Positions 34,101-46,100 of a stretch of 64,000 nucleotides of DNA are shown here, piece by piece. Position numbers and translations under genes: made by a program. The notes below the pieces were generated by a model. The model searched no databases. It was not told the origin of the DNA and saw nothing but the letters and a program-made list of their open reading frames with translations. Every line of letters starts with the position of its first letter. The stretch's first letter is position 1. Source of the DNA: Strongylocentrotus droebachiensis (lineage: Eukaryota > Echinodermata > Echinoidea > Camarodonta > Strongylocentrotidae); assembly GCA_035222895.1 (NCBI GenBank), contig JAVYIG010000639.1:434001-498000 (forward strand), in the 5' to 3' direction.

Positions 34101-37100
34101 GAGGACCCACTGGCTTAAAAACTCAGTCCTGTTCAATAAAAACAATGGCATGCATCAACAGAGAATAGCAGACAGTATTAGGGGCTAAGGTGTACATGTT
34201 ATTTGGACTACATGTCACATAACCAGTGCTTTATAGCAGGACATTAATCTACATCTGCCACTCTCCACCCAGGTGAAGTTCATGGGTATGAAATAGAAAG
34301 GAATATTTTGGACACCCGAGCGCCTTATCGTGGAAGCTTGGTTTTAAAAGCTCAGTTAATACAAGTTATCATGGCTTTGTATCTCAGGAAAAATGAAATT
34401 GACTATAATAATAATAATAGTAATAGGCATTTCTATAGCGCCATCTATCTAGAAATTCTATTCCGAGGCGAATTCATTATTACCCCGGCTTGAGCCTAGC
34501 TGCCATTACAGCGCTACAGCATTTCAAGGAATTAATTCCTGCCAGGTATCCATTTACATCACCTGGGTTGAGTGTGGCAAATGTAGATCAATGTTTTGCC
34601 AAAGGACATTAGTGCCGCGGCGGGACTCGAACTGCGGACCTTGTGATCGACAGTCTGGCGACGTATCCACTCGACCACGACACCTCTACAATCTACACTA
34701 TAAATTATGATGATTGCAATAATTACCCTTCTCTGCTGAAATCCTCTTGCGTAGCCTCCCATGTAACCAGCCTTACCTCCCTTAGCTAGCTCGCTAGGTG
34801 AGATAGGACTCTGGCAGAAGTGACAGCTGATGTAGATCTGTTTGGACACTTTCTCTTTAGCATGAGCCTGGTATAGCAAATCAAACTTGGCCCTGAAAAA
34901 AATAGGAACATATTCAAGATTAGGACTCTGGCAGAAGTGACAGCTGATGTAGATTTGTTTGGACACTTTCTCTTTAGCATGAGCCTGGTATAGCAAATCA
35001 AACTTGGCCCTGAAGAGAAAATCAACAAAATCAAAATAAAACAGCTTTTAAATAGGGATATGACTTTATTTTCATTTAACATGCATGGTTGTCAATGAAT
35101 TAACGGTTATGTTTTTACTAGATGCAAGAATCTTTTGGCATACACTATATATTGTGCAATTGCAAACAATGATTGATTTAGGTAAGTGTGTTATTACATA
35201 AATGTTCACACTTTGTCATCCCAACAGTCTCTAGACTCGTGAATAAAGCCATTCAGAGATGTGAGTTAGTCTAGCGGTAATATTTTTGGTACGGTCAGCT
35301 CTCTGTCTTCGCCTACAAGCCGACTCAGGTGGACCCTGATTCGAGAATGAGTCATGTCTTTCGGATGGTGACGTTAAAGGTCTTTCTCCAGATGTAAATT
35401 ATCATACCTAATTGAGACACCTCTGTATAAAAAACCCAATTACACAAACACACACGCAATCAAACTGATTTGTTGCTCCTCGAACTATCATAATTCTGTA
35501 TTCGTCATCACCTGTGCCTGGGAGGGGATACGTGACATAATCTGGCACTATGACCATCTAGTCTCTTCTCCTGGAGCTGATCATCTCTTTTCCTATTTTT
35601 TTCTGGAAATAAAATTATACCTTCTATCTTAATGCCAGTACCCCCCCCCCCCCACTCAGTGATATTTAGGGTACGCGTATGCATGTTCCCTCCCTTTGAA
35701 AGCACACCCCTAAGTCTGATGTGTAAAGTCAATACGAGCCAATTTTTTGTGTACTGGTATTACGAGCCAGACTTTGTTGCGTGAAAAGTACCCTTTACCT
35801 GAGATTTTGGGAGCATGAATGCGATAAATTCTGCAACATTTTAAAAGCGAAGTCGGTGCAATAGACTGCATGCACAACTTGCTATTTTAATGATACACAT
35901 TAGCTTTAAATATGTGAGCGGTTAAACGCTAACCTTTCATGCCATAGTCTCCACGTATCTAAGAGTTGTCGATAGCTTTCTATCCAGTGCTGCACAAACT
36001 CTTCCCTGTAGAGCTCTGGTGGTAGGGCCTGCACTGCTACAAGACTTGCTGTCTGTACATCAGCAGTCTGAAGGGTACAAATCATAACGTCATGGATCAA
36101 GTCAAATACTAGCAAAAGAGCAGTATTATCAAGACAATGGTAAACATCACCAATTCTTAGATATACAATTGCAGACCTGTGATCAAATACTGTGTGCTAA
36201 GCATGAAACAGCTACAAAACCTATCAATTTTGAGGGAAACCTCACACCAAGAATATTTTTATACCAAATATAATTTGTAGCTTCTCAGCTATGATTTTCC
36301 CTTAAAGGTAATACAAAGTTTTGGTATGGGGTCATGAATTTGGTTCAAATGAACATATTGGAAGCATATGCGATCCTAAAACATTCAGTGGTCGTTGTAA
36401 GGTTGAAATCGAGTCTAAAGTTATGGAATTCTAAATAATAAACTCCGTATGTTGTATAGCTCCCTCTCAAGGTCAAGATATTAATAAAGCTATAAAACAA
36501 TGTTTCTTGACTAAAATTGACCGATTAGCTAGTCCCGTTTGGAAATTATATGTCAAAACTACATATTCTGATATTTTCATGGTCGCAGCTACCATTGTAC
36601 GGCCGTATAAGCTATTTGAAATTTATCAACATTTACCGGGAGCACCGGTAAATGTTTATATTCATTTTTTCTCGAAAGCAGAAGTGTTTTAGGGGCTAAA
36701 TTTTCTAGTGCTTATAATACATCCACAGGGGCATCCAAATATATCAAAATTGTAAAGAATCACTATTTTCAAAATTTCCCAAAACTTTGTATTACCTTTA
36801 ATTGAAAAGTAAAGGTTTAATTACTGAATTAAAAAGTCTTTACAAGTAGAGCTTGGTGCATGATACATGTACAAGTTCGCTTGGTTCGTCACATTATCAA
36901 GAAAATGGCTGAGCCCATGTCATGCTAAAAGGCATCACATCATGCCAAGAATATCTTCATTTTTATCAATCTCTTGTACATTTTTGTAAGGAATATTGTA
37001 CATTATAGAATCTCATACTTCAGCAACCCTACACTTATTCTTTAGGGTGAGGTGTCCTGTAATAACTCAAGCTCCATAACATAGGGACATAGATTCCATT

Positions 37101-40100
37101 GTATATATTGAGGGTTCACAAGACATAACTCCATATTTTGCCAAAATGAGTATGTTCAGAAAAATGTGGGCCTTCCAGGAAACACAAAGACTTGACTCCC
37201 CCGAACACCCCCATTGAAGTCAATGGCTAGTGAAACATAGACTTAACTCCTTAAGGCCCAAATGCTCAGTGACACATAAACCACTTTTTCTAAAAATGGC
37301 CAAAATGGAGTTACGTCTTTGTGTCACTGACAACCCTCAACATGTATGTACACATAGGACCATAGCTCCACCAATGCACAGTCCTTTGTGACTGTCCATC
37401 AACAAGGCGTCTTACCCTGTCAACATACGACTGCAAGAGCTCCACACCATCCTTGGTGAGTCCAGTCAGGAGAACACCTGCAAGGTTGCCATCGGTTACG
37501 ACCTGCAAGGTCAGCTCCTGCACAAAGGTCACCAGCTGGACATCGTTGAGGAAGATGCAAGCAAAGGCCACACGATCCTCAATGCTGATCTCTAATTCTC
37601 TCTGTAATAAGACCATAAGAGTAAGAATGAGAATCTGTATTGGAATCTGATAAAGGTGCTAGATTTAACTTTTATCGAATTACCTTCCTATATTAATTAA
37701 GAATAGTAAGACAACAAACCAGTAAATGACCATGTGAGCATTTACTTTTTGATAAATTCTCATGAATTATAATGTCAATGTTCATAAAATATTTTCTCAA
37801 TTTTTTCTTGATTTTCTTAATATTCCTTTTTTGGTTGTTGTAATCTTGATTTTATATAAATCATGTATCAAAGTTATATTAATTTTGTATATTTTGTGAG
37901 GATTACTTTGAACAAACCATTTACCGGTATGTGCTTTTCATGATCCTCTCACTTCAGATATCTTATAATATATGTTCATATTTTCAAGATTATATAATTA
38001 TTGTTTTTGTCTTGACCTGGAAATTAATAAATGAAAGGAAATTAAAGTTATTTAAATGACTACTTTAAAACCATTTACTTTGGCAAACAGACCTTCAGCA
38101 AATAGTATTTTGCAGCAAGAAACATGTGAATGGAAACATATTCACTGCTGTAATTCAATAATTTTTTGGCATGAAACTGCCATAATCTTGACCATCAGAT
38201 GATGAAATCTACTACAATCAAAACTGGACTTGTCCAATTTACATTGACATTCATCATCAAAAGTAATCTGTCAGTTTATGACAGGTTCAGTGACCCAATC
38301 AGAATTCGACATCAAGTGTCTCTCCAAGTACCTCGGTCTTTAGCCATCCATTTCAGCATTTCATATCCTATTGCTCCACATTCTGCAATTAAATCATCTA
38401 GAAAGCCTTTACGAGGTCTTGACATTATGACATACAAAATGCACTCTGCTTTTATACTTACAACGACAGCCTCGTATTTATCATCGCTCGTTGTAAGGAA
38501 CCCAAACATTGCTCTGAGGTATGGATTGCGAAGCTGACGACACAGAGCACTGCACATTGAACACCAGAGGGTGTCCTTGTCTGGTGTAAATCCTGATAGC
38601 GCCATGGCAACAGGATGCAGGTCATGCTTGCCATCTTTACCACATGATGTAAAATAGGGTGAGGTTTAGAAAAGGTAAAGCACATTACAATGGAGGAATA
38701 CCTCTTTAGAAATGAGAAGGTAAACAAAAATGTAATTGTATGTAGTTATCTTCACAGATAAAACAAAAAGGCAAGGTGAAGGACAACCATTTTCTTTAGA
38801 CAGAAAAATATCACAAGTTTTGGTATTATGAAGAAAAATATGTTAAAGTTTCTTTATTTTATGAGATAAAAAACTTTCTACTGTACAACACAAGGAAGCA
38901 CAACCCTTAACTATCAATTGCTTAGGATTGAAGAAGAAAGTCAGAAAAAAAAGTGTGTGGCATAACTACATCAAATGATCAAGAAGCTTAATGAACTATA
39001 ATGGGTCAAAAAAACTAATTGGCTGGATTGATTTGACTGATGACAATATGAGTCAACATAATTCATTATATGTGATTGATATAAATCTATTACATTGCAT
39101 TATGTTACCTATGAAATAGCCAAGAATGATTTCTGCTTTGAAACAAACATACACACACTGTCACACATACATACATATACAAAATCAATCAAAATGTTTC
39201 AGAATATACTGGACATTAAGGACTGAAAACAAATTCTACAGTGCCGCCCACCAAATTTTGTTAGATTGAGCGAAATAAACTGAGAAAATTATTTTCTGTG
39301 ATTTTCAGTGTACAGTTTTCAGAAATGTTGTTTATTTTAATATCCCTAATCAAAACACCAACATGTACATTGTATAAGCAATGATCTTATGTTCTAATGT
39401 TGGATTTTCATTTGTAAGGTAACTTGAAAAATCAGCATCGTTTATCACACAGTGGTGGTATAGATCAGCAAAATGCGCACAAAACTAAGAACCCCTTGCT
39501 GAAAATCACATTAAATAAAACCACTGGTCCCATAACTTGAAACAGGGTCAGGATGACTATGTGTACATGAACATCAAAAGTGTTATCATTCTTTGCACAA
39601 AACTCTGCTTTTACACACTTAAAATCAAATAATTTGGCAGATATAATATTTGAATAATCAAAGTACTGCATTTCCATATAAACAGATAAGGGACTGCACA
39701 GTTGCAATTGATTAGAGGACTTACGATTGATTTGCATCAATCACAACTCTTTATAAGACAGGGCCGAGTACTTAAAAGATTCGGGTTTGCTCGTACCTTT
39801 AGCAGCATCAGCCCCTTTGTTGAGGATATCGATGGCTTGCCTCATCTTCAGATGGAACACACAAATAGCTGCTGCTCTCTCATAGTTTCCCTCAGACTCT
39901 AACCTATAAACATTGCATTGTACATAAAAGGTACATTTTTGTTACTTTTTTTGTAATAGATTTGGTAATTTCTTTGAGTTATGCATAAATAAAGTACAAC
40001 AATTCCTTGAATGCTTGAGCGCCTTTTAATTGTAGCTGGGCTAAAGCCGGTGTAATATTTAGTGTCCCTTTATAGAAGAGTTACGACAACTCAGAATTTG

Positions 40101-43100
40101 ACGCCATGTTGTTTCCATTGTTTGTGCCGCGCTCTAGCGCACCACAGCTGTGTGTGTATAAACTGTGCGCGCGCTATACGATTTTTAAGTTACACCGTGT
40201 CCGAAGCTTTTGATACAATCTCATCTTGGTCCAAGATGTAAATCTGATGATTTTGATTATTATTCGATACTCAATGTTTGTTACATGTATGCAGAGAGCT
40301 AGAGGAGCGGAGAGAAGGAATACAGGAGAAATGATGCAAACCACACTGAAAACAACGACTTTATGATACATCGTAGCCATTGGAAATGGCATGCAGATAT
40401 TCACGCATATAATTATGTTTCTCCACATCTTTGTTAACATAATTAATTTCAATCTTGGTTGCTTCCTTCCATGTCTCTCTTTCCCTCTCTTTGTCAATTT
40501 CTGAACTAACCTTGCTCTCCTGTATAACTTTCTTGGCTCTCAGTCTCGTGTCTTTCTTTCTGGACTACCATGCACATCCCAATTCAATTTTCTTTCCCTT
40601 CCCCACCCACTTTCTCTCTCTCTCTCTCTCTCCCTTCCCCACCCACTTTCTCTCTCTCTCTCCCTTCCCCAACCCTTTCTCTCTCACAATCTCTCTCTAT
40701 CTCTCCCTTCCCAATCCCTTTCTCTCTCTCCCTTCCCCACCCCCTTTTTTTCTCTCTCTCCCCCTCACTCTCTCCCTTCCCAACCTCTCTCTCTCTCTCT
40801 TCCTTCTCCACCCCCTTTTTTTCTCTCTCTCTCTCCCCCTCACTATCTATCAATTTTTGACTATCTTGCTCTCATGTCTTTCTTGACTCTCGTTTGTAGT
40901 TAAGCACAATTGGATAGATATTGGAATCACTTGTATAACATTTGTAAGATGAACATGGTAAATTTTATTCTCATACGACATTTATTCAAAAATATAAAGT
41001 TCAATCAGTTTCTTGACTACCACCCAGTAATCTTTTCCCTTTCCAAAAGAATGGGAAAATGATATCTTACAGCACCAAGGTGAAAACAAGACACCCCAAG
41101 AGCAATTATTGCATATCTTACATAAGATTTTCAAAATATGCAAATATGTTCATCGAATTTCCAATGAAAATATCCTTAAAGTTCCGATTTGGGAAATGAA
41201 AAGGGCTACAATTTTTACTTTTCACTATTCCTTTAAAATGTTGTTTTTTAAAGAAACTTCCTTATTTTCAGTTGATAATTTTACATCGAATACTAGGGGT
41301 CTACAAATACAAATATCTTACATTATAGACATACATTTTGCTTATCCTATGTTGAAGTATTTCACACTTGTTTAGGGAATGCCCTGTTATGCATCAATTC
41401 ATTTAAGACTTCTAAAGCTCTATTCTAAACAATGAAGTGCTTTAATTTTGGCATTTTTTATCCAAATCACTATAACATGTATATTCTATGCGAATTACAA
41501 AAGGGAACGGCTGTCTTTAAATTCATTTAAGAAGATGCTTAAGCCTTTTTATGAAGTTGAGCGGGTTCTTTCTATCAAATGCAATAAATTTGTTGTATTA
41601 CTAGATAAATGGAGACATGTGCAACTGATGTTACAATGTTTGTTTTACCGATATGTTACAACATGACTTTGTTCAAATATATTGTTTTGTTCTTGCTCAA
41701 GAATGATTTAATTAAACAAATTCTTTGGAAAAAAACACGAACATTTTGTCTTTAACAAAATAAGGAACATACAATTATCAATTCACTCTTGATCCTGTAC
41801 ACATGTACATGTTCATTTGACATTTTGAGCTAACTTTCGCATGGCCATACTCTTGCTCCCTAATTCACCTCCTTTCTTGGTTCTCGTCATCTCTGCCTTG
41901 AGTTCTACATTCTTCTTTTTGCAGTAAAAATGCAAGCAAACATTGGTGAACTTATACAGTAGGTTTGCGGTTGCACCATGTGTGTGAGAGAGAGAGAGGT
42001 ATGAGGAGTCCTGAACAGGACTCTGACTCGGACTCTGACTCGTAGATTACCGAGTCAGAGTCCTGTTCAGGACTCCTCATACCTCTCTCTCTCTCACACA
42101 CATGGTGCAACCGCAAACCTACTGAATATCTACATCACCATGCAAGCCGACACTTACAAGCAGCATTCAGAATTGATGAACTTGTTCAACAGTTTTGATT
42201 TGATGCCATGGCAGGAAGGCAGGTCGATGTGTCTATTGCGAAACTCCGCTTCTGCCACTAGTCGGCGCTTCACATTTCGCACCCTGGGAGAGTTACTGTG
42301 ACTGAAGATGGTGGGTACAGCAGTGATCTTTAGCTTCGTCTTCCCATCTGCTCGCCCATTCTCGAATTGATGATGGTCAAAATGTTCCTGTATTTGGAAA
42401 ATGATTTTAAAAAAAATGAAAAGATTTCTTTGAAATAAGAGTAAATTCCACTCCAGCAAAGCATAGAGAGTCGATGCTAATGCGTATTGACCTCTAGCGC
42501 TGCACTACGTGTTAATATGCAGCCAGGATTCTACTTATTCTGCTACTTGTCAACAGGTCAAAGCCTGTTCGGCAGCAGTACTACTAGTACTAGATCTACT
42601 AGAAGTAGCAGGTCTAGAAATAGAATGTGTGAGTAAATTCCACCCCCCCCCCCCCCATATTAGCCTAATCATTCACAGATTTGAGGATCCGAAGGTACTT
42701 CATCTATACAATTATACAAAATGAGAGCCTACATAATTCATAAGTACATCAGCAAATATTAAATAATTCTAAAGTTCAATGTGTATTCGAAGACAACACG
42801 AAAAGTCCGAAGTATGCGAGAAAGTGAAAGATAACATCAAAGTACATGCACGGGACTACTATAACTTACCTGGCACAACAATGACGACGAAGTCGGTTTC
42901 CATCCCACTCTCCTGACTCTGTTCCCCCACAGTTTTCTTCTTTCAGGATTTCTAGGGAATCTATACATGTGAAATCCCTTTTCAGACCGATTACTGCACC
43001 CAAAGGCACAACAGCCCGTCATTTTGTTGGTATTTTGCAAAAGTTTGACTATCAGAAAAGCGTTCTTCGTTGTCATGGTTGTAAACAATACACAATACAC

Positions 43101-46100
43101 ACATGAAGTTCTAACTCGGCGCTACGCGATCGAAAGCTGGAAACAACATGGCGTCCAGAGACCACGTGACCATTTTTTTCGGATTTGTCATGTCGTAACT
43201 CTTCTATAAAGGGACACTAGTAATATTATGATTGCAGGGCCCTCAGGGAGAATAGTATTTATACATGTATTAATGAAGCTTTCTTGGGTAAACAAGATGT
43301 ATTATTATTATCATTGTATTATTATTATTATCATTATCATTATATCAACTTCAGTGTATCTTTTTACTATTACACACAGTACACAACTTGTAAGCCATCA
43401 AACGATGCAAGTCTTTTGTGATCTATGTATATTTCAATAGATCTGTTTATCAATGTATTAGAAACTATAGATATTTTTTGTTGTTGAAACTCCTCATAAA
43501 GAGCCTGTCAAGCCACCTCCTAAACATGATAGCTAGACTCTACAGGGGTGGAATTCATGTTGCATGCATAAGTTGTTGCTATGTCAGACAATCCTTGGTC
43601 TTTTGGCTGTCGAAAGAAATTTGAAATCTCTTTCAGTGTCACTCAAATGATATCAATATTTTTATTTTTCATTAAATGGAGAAGATTAGTTAAGGCGTCA
43701 GAAAATGCTGACATTCCCTTTATAAACAACTAAATGGAAAGCCGATAAGGACATTAAAGGCTACCAGGTATTAAAGCCCCACTGTACTACTTATAGCTAC
43801 TTGCGCCCTCTGTATAGCAAACAATGCCTAATCGGTGCCTGTTGGTTCCCCATGATCCCCCATGATCCCCTTTTTCTTATGTTAATTAAGAGCTGATTTG
43901 ATGAGATAACCACCTGTCAGTGACCTTGCAGGAAGGTCTAATCTCCCCTGGCCAAACTAGTACAGACAGGCTTTAAAGTAAGCATAAGTTTTGAATACAT
44001 AGGGTCACATGTCTTGAGTTTGCCCCTCCCCCCTCCCCAACACAAAAATAAAGAAACAGGAGATGTTACACTTCTTGGTGTCATGCTGAAGTAATTCTTG
44101 ATTTTTAATATTTCACCTCCATCTAACATATTTTCCGTTAATACATCTAATGCCCTTTTCAAGTGCCTATTTAGAAACCCTGTGTAATTCCATTTTATAA
44201 AATGCATATTTTTGCTGTCATACTGTATGCATAATGGATGCTAAAAATCACCATGCCACACAAAAGGGGCGACCTCGTGAAACATGACCATAGTAATTCT
44301 GTCTATTCCAATATATGAGTATTACCGCTGTGTGAAATCCCTGAAGGCATTGGGATCACTATCAAAGTCCCATCCACATAACCTGAGTGCTTGAGACCTG
44401 TCAAACAGAGAAATAGCAAAGAAATATTTATTTATTTTCATATTTGATTGATTCATAGTCTAATACAAATTAAGATTAGCAGCCCTTTTATTATTAATTT
44501 GCAGTTACATCTCAGGTCTTACTGAGAAAAACATAACCCCTCAAGGGAGGTACAGATAATGGCTTTCCAACACTGATGCTCCGAAGACTACTCGGCACTC
44601 TTTGTAGGTAAATCGAGCAGAGACTTTCCTCTTTAAGACACCATCTAACCCTCCAATCCTGCTTTGTACCAATAAACAAAATCCCTCCAGTAGTCTATCT
44701 ACATATACTCCCTTCCCACACAAAGTACCCCACCTTACTACTTGGACCCCCATGTATGAAATAATGTAGAGACCTTTCTTTGCTTCTATAGATATTAGTC
44801 TCCCATGCCATGGGTCTCTCCTATACAACACCATGTACCCCTCCCATCCTGTTTTGCTCTTATATTCAATCCATCCAGAAATCTATCTAAATATACTTCC
44901 TTCCCACACGAAAGACCCCACCTTACTAATTGGACCCCCATGTATGAAATAAGGCCTTTAAAAAAAAGATGTTGTATTGCCCTTTGTGACCGACCCCAAA
45001 ATCTTGAAATCTTTGGTCGCCTTTTTAAAAAGTTTTTTTTTAAACCTTTTTTTAAGAAAAATATGTTTTAAAGCATTCAAAACTGAGAAATATCAGCTCA
45101 AAGAGGGAGACAAACAAAAAAAGGAAAAAAAAAAAAAAAAAAAAAATTCCGACCGACCAACCCATGTTTTGGCAACTAAAGGGCAATACAACATCTTTTT
45201 TTAAAGGCCTAATGTAGAGACCTTTCTTTGCTCCTATAGATATTGGCCTCCAGTGTTCCGTCCAATCCCTCCCATGCCATGGGGTCTAGCTTGCTTCTCA
45301 GTCCTCCTGCCTGGTTCTCGGAGCCTTCCCTACACATCAGCTGTTTCACCCCACAAAAGTCCATCATGCCTGATGGGGTCGACGAGGAGGACTTTGAAGA
45401 CGATGCGGATCGGCTGATCGTCTGCAAGGATTTTATTCGTACACATGTAGGTTAAGGGAAATGTAGACCTTTGTTAAAGCCCCACTGCACTACTTATAGC
45501 TACTTGCGCCCTCTATATAGCAAACAATGTAATCGGTGCCTGTTGGTCCCCCATGATGCCCTTTTTCTTATGTTAATCGAGAGCTGATTTCATGAGATAA
45601 CCACCTGTCAGTGACCTTGCAGGGAGGTCTAATCCCCCCTGGCTAAACTAGTGCAGACCGGCTTTAAAACAAATATGTATATCTACATCACTTTTTAAAA
45701 CTATTTTACATAGCTAACCCAAAAAATACAAATTTCTTATCTGCATCCCTCAATCTGGATTTTCATGCTTTTCAAGATTGGTAGCTACGGGTCAAACAGG
45801 CCTGGCTATGCCTGAAACTAACTGATAATTATAAAAAATGATTGCTGTTATTACATATGACACTTCAAAATGTTTTTCCCTTTGCAGGCCAGAAATACAC
45901 AATTGTATGAATACAATAGTAAACAGGAGAAAATACCCTTGAATCTTGACTTTTCCTAGATTAAAAATTTGAATGCAAATGAAACTATGGAAATGAAATC
46001 AACCTTGAATTACTCCCAGATTAAGCTATTGCGATACAATTTAACATAATCATATCGTTGACATGAGTATTGAATTGAATACTGGCCCAGTTCATTAACA

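Larger units (their letters stand above)
40060..43219 (-). mobile_element. P-element-like DNA transposon carrying a THAP gene, inside MIOS intron 14
   Basis: Both ends carry a perfect 29-bp inverted repeat starting TAGTGTCCCTTTATAGAAGA. The flanks are a perfect 8-bp duplication, GTAATATT, at 40052-40059 and 43220-43227. The element is 3160 bp. Just inside each end lies an inverted GACGCCATGTTGTTTCC (40100-40116 and 43139-43155). On the minus strand it holds exons for a THAP zinc finger, the DNA-binding domain of P transposases. An 8-bp duplication, roughly 30-bp termini, subterminal inverted repeats and THAP together fit the P superfamily; hAT also makes 8-bp duplications but lacks THAP. No transposase catalytic core was recognised; the left part is filled by a CT-rich tract, so the copy looks internally degraded or non-autonomous. 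Confidence 0.82.

Noticed and set aside
40455..40886. 143-codon serine/leucine/proline frame
   Set aside because: CT microsatellite; three frames are open at once.
40170..41670. Transposase catalytic core in the THAP element
   Set aside because: The open stretches at 40174-40497 (minus) and 41109-41666 (plus) show none of the family motifs I know; not called.
44541..44834. 97-codon minus-strand frame as an extra MIOS exon
   Set aside because: It covers the decayed duplicate of exon 13; including it would break phase with exons 13 and 14.
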